A DNA stretch of 64,000 bases from Rhizobium sp. WYCCWR10014. Its GTDB lineage: Bacteria > Pseudomonadota > Alphaproteobacteria > Rhizobiales > Rhizobiaceae. The position numbers were made by a program, and so were the translations under genes. Shown here piece by piece: positions 17,599 to 25,450 of the stretch. The notes under the pieces are model-generated. The model was not told the origin of the DNA. It saw only the letters and a program-made list of their open reading frames with translations, and made no database searches. Positions within the stretch are counted from its first letter, which is position 1, and each line of letters starts with the position of its first letter. The stretch is taken from positions 186,001 to 250,000 of the forward strand of contig NZ_LXFU01000050.1 in NCBI RefSeq assembly GCF_001657485.1, written 5' to 3'.

Positions 17599-18540
17599 TC
17601 ACACGACGGGAGTTGGAAGCGGGCTGCCTGCAAAATGCGCAGCGAGATTGTCTCTGACCAGTTGGCCCATGGCCTTGCGGGTCTCGACAGTGCCAGAGCC
17701 GTGATGGGGCTGCAACACGACGTTTTGCAACGTCAGGAAACGTGCATCGATCTTGGGTTCGTTCAGGAAGACATCGAGGCCAGCCGCCTGGATGGTGCGG
17801 TCTTGAAGGGCTGCGATCAACGCCTCTTCGTCGACGGTCGTCCCGCGCGAAACATTGATCAAGATGCCGTTCGGACCAAGTGCTTTAAGCACCTCAGCAT
17901 TGATGATCTTCATGGTCGCCCCCCCGCCGGGGACGATGACGATCAGAAAATCGGCCCAATCCGCAAGTGCGATCAGGTCGGGTTCATAGGCGTAAGTTAC
18001 ATCCGTGTGGTCATGGCGAGCGAAATAGGAGATGTCGCAGCCGAACGCGGCAGCCCTTCTGGCGATTGCCTTGCCGATCCGGCCCATGCCGACGATCCCC
18101 ACCTTCTTGCCCGAGACGCGCGTCACCAGCGGCATGGCGACACTGCCCCATTGGCCGGAGCGCACGAGAACATCTGCCTGCGGGATCTTCCGCGCCGTGG
18201 CAAGCAGCAGTCCGATGGCGATATCGGCGACATCTTCGGTCAGCACATCGGGCGTGTTCGTGACGCGAATGCCGTTGGCGCGGGCATAGGACAAGTCGAT
18301 TGCGTCGGTGCCGACGCCGTAACAGGAGACGATTTCCAGTTTCGGCAATTGCGCCATCAGTTCTGCTGACGCTCCGAGTTCGCCGCGGGTCGCTATGGCG
18401 CGGATATCCTTGCCGACCCTGGAAATCAGCTCCTGCCGGTCTGTCGCTTCCCACAGGCGATGGATGCGGTAGTTCGCTTCCAGATCCACCATGTCCCATT
18501 CCGGATAAGCTCCGGTCATCAAGATTTCTACCTCAGGCAT
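17599..18540 (-). CDS. D-isomer-specific 2-hydroxyacid dehydrogenase (2-ketogluconate/hydroxypyruvate reductase-like)
   Basis: A 313-residue NAD(P)-dependent dehydrogenase of the GhrB type. The dinucleotide loop is GIVGMGRIGKAIA near residue 147. The catalytic trio is visible as Arg in NVSRGTTVDE, Glu in FLNEPK and His in QPHHGSGT. In this cluster it most likely reduces 2-keto-gluconate or 2,5-diketogluconate to gluconate or idonate, but glyoxylate/hydroxypyruvate reduction is the other common activity. I chose the ATG at 18540 because the ATG at 18558 lacks a ribosome-binding site. It heads the leftward operon below the palindrome at 18572. Confidence 0.84.
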   Translation of the reverse strand: MPEVEILMTGAYPEWDMVDLEANYRIHRLWEATDRQELISRVGKDIRAIATRGELGASAELMAQLPKLEIVSCYGVGTDAIDLSYARANGIRVTNTPDVLTEDVADIAIGLLLATARKIPQADVLVRSGQWGSVAMPLVTRVSGKKVGIVGMGRIGKAIARRAAAFGCDISYFARHDHTDVTYAYEPDLIALADWADFLIVIVPGGGATMKIINAEVLKALGPNGILINVSRGTTVDEEALIAALQDRTIQAAGLDVFLNEPKIDARFLTLQNVVLQPHHGSGTVETRKAMGQLVRDNLAAHFAGSPLPTPVV

Positions 18541-18571
18541 TCCGTTTCCATCCCGCATTTTGACAGTTGAT

Positions 18572-18589
18572 TATGTTATCGATAACATA
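18572..18589. promoter_or_regulatory. GntR-type operator, perfect 18-bp palindrome
   Basis: TATGTTATCGATAACATA is a perfect palindrome between the divergent 2-hydroxyacid dehydrogenase and gluconate 5-dehydrogenase genes. It contains ATGTTA-N4-TAACAT, the known GntR/IdnR half-site arrangement, and could control both directions. Confidence 0.8.
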
Positions 18590-18675
18590 TAATTCGGAAA
18601 TGGGATGTCAAGTGAGTTTCACCGTCAGCGGCAGTCGAAGCCGTCGCCTGCGGCGAGACCGGAGGAGTGATTTAC

Positions 18676-19440
18676 ATGAAGAACTTGTTTGATCTTACCG
18701 GACGGCGCGCCCTGATCACCGGCTCGAGCCAGGGGATTGGCTATGCCCTGGCCGAAGGCCTGGCGCAGCATGGCGCCGAGGTGATCATCAACGGCCGCAC
18801 GCCCGAAAGTGTCAAACGCGCGGTCGACAGTCTCAGGGATCAAGGCCTGTCTGCCCATGCGGCGATCTTCGACGTGACCAGCAAGGACGCTGCCAAAGAA
18901 GGCATAGACGTGATCGAAGCCGATATCGGGCCGCTCGACATCCTGATCAACAATGCCGGTATGCAGTTTCGCACGCCGCTGGAAGATTTTCCGGCGGACA
19001 AATGGGAGCTGCTGCTGACCACCAATATTTCGAGCGTGTTCTACGTCGGCCAGGCAGCGGCCAAACCCATGATCGCCCGCGGCCAGGGCAAGATCATCAA
19101 CATCGCCTCCGTTCAAAGCGAATTGGCGCGCCCGGGCATTGCTCCCTATACGGCGACCAAGGGTGCGGTGCGCAATCTGACCCGCGGCATGTGCGCCGAC
19201 TGGGCCAAGTACGGCCTGCAGATCAACGCGATTGCGCCGGGCTATTTCAAGACGCCGCTCAATCAGGCACTCGTCGACAATCCCGAGTTCTCGTCCTGGC
19301 TCGAGAAGCGGACGCCGGCCGGACGCTGGGGCAATGTCGAGGAACTGGTCGGCGCCGCCGTTTTCCTGTCGGGCCGCGGCTCGTCCTTCATCAACGGGCA
19401 CACGCTGTATGTCGACGGCGGCATCACGACCTGCCTCTGA
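18676..19440 (+). CDS. idnO: SDR family oxidoreductase, probable gluconate 5-dehydrogenase
   Basis: A 254-residue short-chain dehydrogenase. The coenzyme loop is TGSSQGIGYALA near residue 15, the NNAG motif is near 89, and the active site is PYTATKGAV with Tyr and Lys. The N-terminus NLFDLTGRRALITGSSQGIG is typical of gluconate 5-dehydrogenase (5-ketogluconate reductase, IdnO/Gno). It should convert 5-ketogluconate to D-gluconate for the kinase gene ten bases downstream. ATG 18676 has GGAGGAG at 18661-18667. It opens the rightward operon controlled by the palindrome at 18572. Confidence 0.87.
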   Translation: MKNLFDLTGRRALITGSSQGIGYALAEGLAQHGAEVIINGRTPESVKRAVDSLRDQGLSAHAAIFDVTSKDAAKEGIDVIEADIGPLDILINNAGMQFRTPLEDFPADKWELLLTTNISSVFYVGQAAAKPMIARGQGKIINIASVQSELARPGIAPYTATKGAVRNLTRGMCADWAKYGLQINAIAPGYFKTPLNQALVDNPEFSSWLEKRTPAGRWGNVEELVGAAVFLSGRGSSFINGHTLYVDGGITTCL

Positions 19441-19450
19441 TAGAGAGACG

Positions 19451-20008
19451 ATGGACTTGGAGCAAAAGACACCACCTCTGGCCGTCATCGTCATGGGCGT
19501 CAGCGGCTGCGGCAAATCCTCGGTCGGAGAACGTCTCGCCGCTCAAAACGGCATGCCGTTTCTGGAGGGCGACCAACTCCACCCCGCTGAAAACGTTGAG
19601 AAGATGGCGCAGGGCATATCGCTCACCGACGACGACCGCTTGCCCTGGCTCGACCGGATCGGCGCGGAAATAAGGACCGCGCAAGAAGCGTCGCAAGGAT
19701 TGGTGATTTCGTGTTCGGCGCTGAAGAGACACTATCGCGATAGGCTGCGGCAGGCGGCTACCGGGCGGCTGGTCTTTGTTTTCCTGGAGGGATCCCGCGA
19801 GCTCCTATTGTCGCGGATGCAGGCACGCCAAGGCCATTTCATGCCGGCGTCCTTGCTTGACAGCCAGCTGGAAACACTGGAGCCGCCGACCGGTGAAGCT
19901 GGTGTCGTGACGGTGGCGATCGATAATGCATTGGATGATATCGTGGCGCTGGCTTGCAAGGGGCTGAGCGGCATAACCATCAAGGGAGGAGATTACCGTG
20001 CAGGATGA
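19451..20008 (+). CDS. gntK: Gluconokinase
   Basis: A 185-residue P-loop kinase. The Walker A motif is MGVSGCGKSS (residues 15-24), followed by the gluconokinase signatures FLEGDQLHPAENVEKMAQG, GISLTDDDRLPWL and SCSALKRHYRDRLR. It phosphorylates D-gluconate to 6-phosphogluconate for the Entner-Doudoroff or pentose phosphate pathways. Its stop overlaps the next start by eleven bases, so the two are translationally coupled. Confidence 0.92.
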   Translation: MDLEQKTPPLAVIVMGVSGCGKSSVGERLAAQNGMPFLEGDQLHPAENVEKMAQGISLTDDDRLPWLDRIGAEIRTAQEASQGLVISCSALKRHYRDRLRQAATGRLVFVFLEGSRELLLSRMQARQGHFMPASLLDSQLETLEPPTGEAGVVTVAIDNALDDIVALACKGLSGITIKGGDYRAG

Positions 20009-20891
20009 CTACAGAGCAGATGTCGCCGTCATCGGTGCCGGCATCATGGGAACGGCGATCGTCACCCGACTGATCGAAACCGGGCATAAGGTCTCGGTCT
20101 TCGACCTGGATACCGAAAAAGTTGCGGCTTTGCAGGCCAAGGGCGCACGCGCGGCCGGCTCCGTGGAGGAAGCGGTCTCACGGTCGGCGTTTTGTGTGCT
20201 GAGCCTCAATCATGCAAATATCGTCCGCGCTGTCGTCTTCGGCGAAAAGGGTGTTGCGGCCGCTGCAAATGCCGACAAGCTGCTGATCGACATGTCGTCG
20301 ATCGACCCCGCCGACACGGCCGACATGGCGATGCGGCTGCGTCGGGAAACCGGCATGGCATGGGTGGATTGCCCGCTCTCCGGCGGCGTGCCAGGTGCGC
20401 TGAGCGGACGCCTGACGATTATGGCCGGTGGCAGCCCTGAGGATTTCGAGCGGGCGCGTGTGGTGATGCGGCATCTTGCCGCCAATTACACGCTGATGGG
20501 TGCATCGGGCGCCGGGCAGACGACGAAGCTGATCAATCAGCTGTTTTGCGCCGTGCTGTTTCAGGCCGTCGCGGAGGCGGTCAAGCTCGCTGAAGCCGGC
20601 GGCGTCGATCCGGCCGCCATTCCGGCAGCCCTTGCCGGCGGCAGGGCTGATAACCGGATAATGCAGGAGTTCATGGCAAAATTCGCTGCCCGGGATTTCT
20701 CGCCGACAGGCAGAATCGACAACATGTTGAAGGACCTGGATTCGCTTCAGGCCTTTGCGCTGAAGACGAAGACGCCATTGCCGATGACCGGCTCCGCGGT
20801 CGAAATTCATCGCCTGCTTTGCGCTGCCGGCCTCGGGCCGAAGGACTCCGCCGAGATGATGCGTCTTCTCGACGGATTTCAGGCCGGCTGA
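19998..20891 (+). CDS. NAD(P)-dependent beta-hydroxyacid dehydrogenase (3-HIBADH/6PGDH-related)
   Basis: A 297-residue protein of the beta-hydroxyacid dehydrogenase family. The N-terminal Rossmann loop is VIGAGIMGTA (residues 11-20), the substrate segment is DCPLSGGVPGA near 122-132, and the catalytic Lys is in GQTTKLINQL near 170. It is much shorter than a decarboxylating 6-phosphogluconate dehydrogenase (about 470 residues), so it is probably not that enzyme, despite the kinase context. It may oxidise a sugar acid such as a tartronate-semialdehyde-like or aldonate compound. The start is GTG at 19998 with GGGAGGA upstream. It overlaps the gluconokinase gene. Confidence 0.8.
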   Translation: MQDDYRADVAVIGAGIMGTAIVTRLIETGHKVSVFDLDTEKVAALQAKGARAAGSVEEAVSRSAFCVLSLNHANIVRAVVFGEKGVAAAANADKLLIDMSSIDPADTADMAMRLRRETGMAWVDCPLSGGVPGALSGRLTIMAGGSPEDFERARVVMRHLAANYTLMGASGAGQTTKLINQLFCAVLFQAVAEAVKLAEAGGVDPAAIPAALAGGRADNRIMQEFMAKFAARDFSPTGRIDNMLKDLDSLQAFALKTKTPLPMTGSAVEIHRLLCAAGLGPKDSAEMMRLLDGFQAG

Positions 20892-20946
20892 CGTCAATCT
20901 CTCCGAGAAATTCGAGATCGTCATCTTTCCGCTTGACCATCCATAA

Positions 20947-20962
20947 ATGTTATCGATAACAT
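20947..20962. promoter_or_regulatory. GntR-type operator, perfect 16-bp palindrome
   Basis: ATGTTATCGATAACAT lies between the beta-hydroxyacid dehydrogenase gene and the sugar ABC operon, 36 bases before the ATPase start. It matches the E. coli GntR/IdnR pattern ATGTTA-N4-TAACAT. Confidence 0.8.
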
Positions 20963-20998
20963 ACATCCATGACAACCGCAGCTTTGGGAGGAGCCACA

Positions 20999-22495
20999 GT
21001 GGAAGCCAAGAGACTGCTGGAGTTCCAGTCGATCACCAAGAGCTTCGGCGGCACGCAGGCGCTGCGTGACGTGTCGATCGATCTGCGCGAGGGGGAAATC
21101 CTCGCGCTGCTGGGGGAAAACGGCGCCGGCAAATCGACGCTCATCAAGACGCTTGCGGGCATCTACAAGCCGGATGCCGGCGACATCCTTTTTCGCGGTC
21201 AGAGCTACCATCATCGCCCCCCGAAGCCGAACGAGCGGCAGCCGGTTGCCTTCATCCACCAGGATCTCGGTTTGATCGAGTGGATGACGGTCGGCGAGAA
21301 CATGGGTCTATCTCAGGGTTTCTCGATGCGTCGCGGCCTGATCGACTGGAACAGGACGCAGGCACGCGCCAAGGAAGCCTTGAAACTGGTCGGCTGTGAT
21401 TTTGACCCCACGACGCGGGTCTCTGCGCTGTCGCGCACCGAAAAATCGCTTGTCGCCATTGCCCGTGCGCTTGCCGTCGAAGCCGACGTGCTGGTGCTCG
21501 ACGAGCCGACGGCGAGCCTTCCCGCCGACGAAGTCGATCGGCTGTTCAACGCGATCCGCCCCTTAAAGGATCGCGGCGTCGGCATGATCTACGTCTCCCA
21601 CAGGCTGGACGAGATTTTCCGGATTGCCGATCGGGTCGCCGTTCTGCGCGACGGATGCATGGTGGGACAGAAGCCGGTCAGCGAGACGACCCCAGACGAG
21701 CTGGTGACGATGATCATCGGCCGCAGCGGTGACAGCCTCTTTTCCAAGACGGCGATCACGCCCGGCAAGGCGATCGTCAAGGTTCGCGATCTCGTTTGCG
21801 CCGGCACAGGCGCGATATCGTTCGATATCCGCGAGGGCGAGTTTCTGGGCTTGGCTGGATTGCGCGGCGCCGGTCAGGAACGGATCGGCCGCGCCCTGTT
21901 CGGTTGCGAGCCCTTTAACGGCTCGGTTCTGCTGCATGACGAGGCCCCCGACCTTTCCAGCCCGCGGCGGGCCATGGCGTCGGGTATCGGATTGATTGCC
22001 CGTGACCGGACGGAGGAATCCGTGGCGCTCTCGCTGTCCATCCGGGAAAATACCTATCTCAATCCGGGAGCCGTCGGGCGTGGGCTTTTGTCCTTCCTGT
22101 CGCCGCGCGGCGAAGCCGATCTTGCCCATAAGATCGGCCACTCCGTCGGCCTGCGGCCGAACGACCCGGATCTGCCGGTGGAGGCCCTGTCGGGCGGCAA
22201 TCAGCAGAAAGTGGTCGTCGGCCGCTGGCTGGCGACCGGCCGCAAGCTGCTGGTCGCAGAAGATCCGACTGCCGGCGTCGACATCGGCGCGCGTGCGGAG
22301 ATCTACCGTCTGATCACCCAGGCGCTCGAGGCCGGTCTCGCGGTTGTCGTGGTGTCGACGGACTTCGAGGAAATCGCCCATATCTGCCACCGCGCGCTGG
22401 TTTTCTCGCGCGGCGAAATCGTCAGCGAACTGACTGGAAGCGCTCTGACGACGGAGGCGGTCATCACGGCCGCATCCGCATCGGAAGCCGCTTGA
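20999..22495 (+). CDS. Sugar ABC transporter ATPase, double domain (RbsA/MglA type)
   Basis: A 498-residue protein with two fused ABC domains. The first has Walker A GENGAGKST, a degenerate signature LSRTEKSLVAIARAL and Walker B VLVLDEPTASL. The second has the usual degenerate P-loop (GLRGAGQERIG) and signature LSGGNQQKVVVGRWL. This matches carbohydrate-uptake transporter-2 ATPases. I chose GTG at 20999 because GGGAGGAG lies five bases before it; an in-frame ATG at 20969 lies right beside the operator and lacks a site. It likely powers uptake of idonate, gluconate or a related sugar acid. Confidence 0.9.
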   Translation: MEAKRLLEFQSITKSFGGTQALRDVSIDLREGEILALLGENGAGKSTLIKTLAGIYKPDAGDILFRGQSYHHRPPKPNERQPVAFIHQDLGLIEWMTVGENMGLSQGFSMRRGLIDWNRTQARAKEALKLVGCDFDPTTRVSALSRTEKSLVAIARALAVEADVLVLDEPTASLPADEVDRLFNAIRPLKDRGVGMIYVSHRLDEIFRIADRVAVLRDGCMVGQKPVSETTPDELVTMIIGRSGDSLFSKTAITPGKAIVKVRDLVCAGTGAISFDIREGEFLGLAGLRGAGQERIGRALFGCEPFNGSVLLHDEAPDLSSPRRAMASGIGLIARDRTEESVALSLSIRENTYLNPGAVGRGLLSFLSPRGEADLAHKIGHSVGLRPNDPDLPVEALSGGNQQKVVVGRWLATGRKLLVAEDPTAGVDIGARAEIYRLITQALEAGLAVVVVSTDFEEIAHICHRALVFSRGEIVSELTGSALTTEAVITAASASEAA

Positions 22496-22513
22496 GCCAT
22501 CGGGAGAACAGCC

Positions 22514-23554
22514 ATGCAATCCATTGAATCCACGGCGCTGGAGCCGACCAAGAGCGAAATGGCCGGTCTGTCCACCGGACAGAAGATCGGGCGCCTGATC
22601 CCGGTTTACGGCCTGGTGATCCTGACCGTCGGTCTGATCGTGATCTTCTCGATCCTTCTGCCCGATACTTTCCCAACCGTGTTGAACGTCCGTTCGATTG
22701 TATCCGACAAGGCAATCATCGCGCTTCTGTCGCTCGCCGCGATGATCCCGATGGCATCGGGTCGCATCGACCTAACCGTCGGCTATGGCATCGTGCTCTG
22801 GCACATCCTCGCCATCAGCCTGCAGACGGCCTACGGCCTGCCCTGGCCGGTCGCGGTCGTTATCGTTCTCGCGCTTGGCGTTCTGACCGGCTTCATCAAC
22901 GGCCTGCTGGTCGAGGTCGCGAAAATCGACAGCTTCATCGCGACGCTCGGCACCGGAACGGTCCTATACGCGCTCGCCCTCTGGCACACCGGCGGGCGGC
23001 AGGTGGTCGGCGTCCTGCCTGATGGTTTCTATGCGCTGAACGGCACCATGCTGTTCGGCCTGCCGATCACCGGCTTCTACGTGCTGCTGATCGCGATCTG
23101 CATGTGGATCGTGCTCGAATACCTGCCGATCGGCCGCTATCTCTACGCCATCGGCGCCAATCCCAAGGCGGCCGCCCTCAATGGCATTCCGGTCCGCAAA
23201 TTCGTGATTGGCGCCTTCGTCACTTCGGGGCTGCTTGCGGCTCTGACCGGGGTCCTTCTCGCCTCGAAGCTGCGGATCGGCCAGGCGAGCGTCGGCCTCG
23301 AATATCTCCTGCCGGCACTTGTCGGCGCGTTCCTCGGATCGACGACGATCAAGCCCGGCCGGGTGAACGTCTGGGGCACCTTGATCGGCGTCATCATCCT
23401 GGCGGTCGGAATATCAGGAATTCAGCAATTCGGCGGGTCATTCTTCGTCGAACCGCTGTTCAACGGTGTGACCCTGCTGATTGCCATCGGCATAGCAGGT
23501 TACGCCCAGCGCAAGCGCGGAGCTGTGAGGAGGATCACACCCGCATCCAAATGA
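22514..23554 (+). CDS. Sugar ABC transporter permease (RbsC type)
   Basis: A 346-residue inner-membrane permease with about nine hydrophobic segments. It has the CUT2 signature GRIDLTVGYGIVLWHILA near residue 78, and GANPKAAALNGIPVRKFVI followed by LGSTTIKPGRVNVWGTLIGV near the C-terminus. It follows the ATPase by 18 bases with a GGGAG ribosome-binding site. A single permease gene implies a homodimeric channel. Confidence 0.9.
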   Translation: MQSIESTALEPTKSEMAGLSTGQKIGRLIPVYGLVILTVGLIVIFSILLPDTFPTVLNVRSIVSDKAIIALLSLAAMIPMASGRIDLTVGYGIVLWHILAISLQTAYGLPWPVAVVIVLALGVLTGFINGLLVEVAKIDSFIATLGTGTVLYALALWHTGGRQVVGVLPDGFYALNGTMLFGLPITGFYVLLIAICMWIVLEYLPIGRYLYAIGANPKAAALNGIPVRKFVIGAFVTSGLLAALTGVLLASKLRIGQASVGLEYLLPALVGAFLGSTTIKPGRVNVWGTLIGVIILAVGISGIQQFGGSFFVEPLFNGVTLLIAIGIAGYAQRKRGAVRRITPASK

Positions 23555-23556
23555 GG

Positions 23557-23576
23557 ATGCCGGCTCATCCCGGCAT
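23557..23576 (+). other. Intercistronic stem-loop before the binding-protein gene
   Basis: ATGCCGG pairs with CCGGCAT around a six-base loop, just after the permease stop. It may protect the binding-protein transcript from 5' decay. Confidence 0.45.
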
Positions 23577-23605
23577 TTCATAACAAACAAAATGGAGGAG
23601 TGAAC

Positions 23606-24703
23606 ATGAAGCGCAGAATGTTATTGCAGGCAACGGTCGCAACCGTCGCCGTTATGCTCAGCATGCCGGCATTGGCCGATTCCATGGCCGACGCCAAGGC
23701 CGTGGTCGAGAAGTATGCTTCCAAGGTGAGCGCCTGGGATGGCCCGACGAGCGGCCCGAAGGCCGCTGCCGGAAAGAACATCGTCATTCTTGCCGGCGAT
23801 ATGAAAAACGGCGGCATCCTCGGTGTGGTGAATGGGGTTCAGGAAGCGGCGGGCGCGCTCGGCTGGACGGTGAAGGCGCTTGACGGCGCCGGTTCGATCG
23901 GCGGGCGCACCGCGGCGTTCGGCCAGGCCATGGCACTGAAGCCGGATGGCATCATCATCAACGGCTTTGACGCGGTCGAACAGAAGCCGGCGATGGAAGC
24001 GGCCAAGGCTGCCGGCATTCCAATGGTTTCCTGGCACGCCGCCTCGGCTGTCGGTCCGGTCCCTGAAGTCGGTGTCTTCGCAAACGTCACCACCGATGCG
24101 ATGGAAGTCTCGAAGTCCGCGGCGGATTGGGCCTTCGCCGATGCCGCCGGCAAGCCGGGTGTCATCATCTTCACCGACTCCACCTATGCGATCGCGATCG
24201 CCAAAGCCGATCGTATGAAGAAGGAGATCGAGGATCTCGGCGGCACGGTGCTCGAATATGTCGACACGCCGATTGCCGAAACCTCTCAGCGCATGCCGCA
24301 GCTCACCACGTCGCTTCTGCAGAAGTATGGCGCGAAGTGGACGCATTCGCTGGCGATCAACGACCTCTACTACGACTTCATGGGACCTTCGCTCGCCTCG
24401 GCCGGCATTGCAGGTGATGGAAAGCCAGTGAACGTCGCAGCCGGCGACGGTTCGGAGAGCGCCTATCAGCGTATCCGTGCCAAGCAGTTCCAGGCCGTCA
24501 CGGTCGCCGAGCCGCTCAACCTCCAGGGCTGGCAGCTCGTCGATGAACTGAACCGCGCCTTTGCGGGCGCTCCCTGGTCGGGCTACGTGTCGCCGCTCCA
24601 TGTGGTGACCAGCCAAAACGTCGAGTTTGACGGTGGACCGAAGAATAGCTTCGATCCCGACAACGGCTATCGCGACCAATACAAGAAAATCTGGGGCAAA
24701 TAA
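23606..24703 (+). CDS. Sugar ABC transporter substrate-binding protein (RbsB type)
   Basis: A 365-residue periplasmic protein. A signal peptide at residues 1-25 (MLLQATVATVAVMLSMPALA) is followed by a Peripla_BP_4 domain: IVILAGDMKNGGILGVVNGVQEAA, then KPDGIIINGFDA. I chose ATG at 23606 since GGAGGAG ends five bases before it; the GTG at 23600 overlaps that site. It completes the importer controlled by the palindrome at 20947. The ligand is inferred to be a sugar acid or its lactone from the enzymes around it. Confidence 0.9.
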   Translation: MKRRMLLQATVATVAVMLSMPALADSMADAKAVVEKYASKVSAWDGPTSGPKAAAGKNIVILAGDMKNGGILGVVNGVQEAAGALGWTVKALDGAGSIGGRTAAFGQAMALKPDGIIINGFDAVEQKPAMEAAKAAGIPMVSWHAASAVGPVPEVGVFANVTTDAMEVSKSAADWAFADAAGKPGVIIFTDSTYAIAIAKADRMKKEIEDLGGTVLEYVDTPIAETSQRMPQLTTSLLQKYGAKWTHSLAINDLYYDFMGPSLASAGIAGDGKPVNVAAGDGSESAYQRIRAKQFQAVTVAEPLNLQGWQLVDELNRAFAGAPWSGYVSPLHVVTSQNVEFDGGPKNSFDPDNGYRDQYKKIWGK

Positions 24704-24711
24704 CCCTCCCA

Positions 24712-24741
24712 ATCAGGGCGTATCGACCGATACGCCCTGAT
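24712..24741 (+). terminator. Long perfect hairpin after the binding-protein gene
   Basis: The arms ATCAGGGCGTATCG and CGATACGCCCTGAT are fully complementary, giving up to 14 bp closed by a tiny loop. Only ATATT follows, so it may be a partial terminator that lowers expression of the small gene at 24799, or an mRNA 3' stabiliser. Confidence 0.6.
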
Positions 24742-24798
24742 ATTCCGACAACACACCACCATCGATCCAGCTCCGGCGAGTTTTGGAAAAGAGAACCT

Positions 24799-25137
24799 AT
24801 GATCATTCGTTATGCTTTGTTTGAAGGCGAAATCCATTCCGGTCGGGAAAAAGAATTCCGCGAATTCGTGCGGCAGCGGCTCGTGCCTCTCTGGACGAAA
24901 TTTCCGGGCGCCGAGGAAATCCGGGTGCTTGACGGCATGGAGCGCGACGAAGGCGCCCCGATCTATGCCATGGCGCTGGCCATTCGTTATCCCGATATGG
25001 ACGCGGTGAACGCAGCACTTCTCTCCGATGTGCGCTCCGAGAGCCGCGAGGTCACCGGCGAACTTCTGCAGCTCTTTACCGGCAAGGTGCATCATCACGT
25101 ATTCGCGGCCAACGAATATGCACCGCATATTGCCTGA
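24799..25137 (+). CDS. Small hypothetical protein, dimeric alpha/beta-barrel type
   Basis: A 112-residue protein beginning MIIRYALFEGEIHSG, with GGAA-type spacing after AAAAGAGAACCT. The predicted pattern strand-helix-strand-strand-helix-strand, with the long helix EKEFREFVRQRLVPLWTKF, fits the ferredoxin-like dimeric barrel of EthD/antibiotic-monooxygenase relatives. No catalytic residue is identifiable. It is the last gene of the idonate/gluconate cluster and sits between two hairpins. L-rhamnose mutarotase belongs to the same fold, so a mutarotase-like role for the imported sugar is possible but unproven. Confidence 0.65.
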   Translation: MIIRYALFEGEIHSGREKEFREFVRQRLVPLWTKFPGAEEIRVLDGMERDEGAPIYAMALAIRYPDMDAVNAALLSDVRSESREVTGELLQLFTGKVHHHVFAANEYAPHIA

Positions 25138-25229
25138 GATCAGGTGATCCCGACGTCCGTGACGGCTTGGGCGACCGCTCCGATCGCTGCCCGGCTTAAA
25201 CAAAAGTAGGGGTTTGAACAAAGACCCGG

Positions 25230-25264
25230 AAAGCGCCCGCGGACGAGCCTCCCGGGCGCTTTTT
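25230..25264 (+). terminator. Rho-independent terminator of the idonate/gluconate cluster
   Basis: AAAGCGCCCG pairs with CGGGCGCTTT, and the downstream arm runs into TTTTT. This is a classical intrinsic terminator about 95 bases after the small gene. Confidence 0.8.
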
Positions 25265-25371
25265 CACGTCTGGTGCACCGAGTATCCTCAGACGCGACGG
25301 ATGCGATCGTTTCGGTTGCCCGACTTTTGAGGACAATTTTCCCTCAGCGTCACTTTCATTAAACTAAATAG

Positions 25372-25388
25372 TCTATCGATTTAGTAGA
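25372..25388. promoter_or_regulatory. Putative shared operator of sulfonate operons (site 1)
   Basis: TCTATCGATTTAGTAGA lies 63-79 bases before the first sulfonate-operon gene. It matches 14 of 17 bases with TCTATCAATTTTATAGA at 46333-46349, upstream of the second sulfonate-type operon. It could bind a sulfur-responsive regulator. Confidence 0.5.
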
Positions 25389-25450
25389 TTATGTTCCATC
25401 TTGCCGTGCATCGCTCCTGCAAACAACAATCCGAAACGGGAAGATCGACG

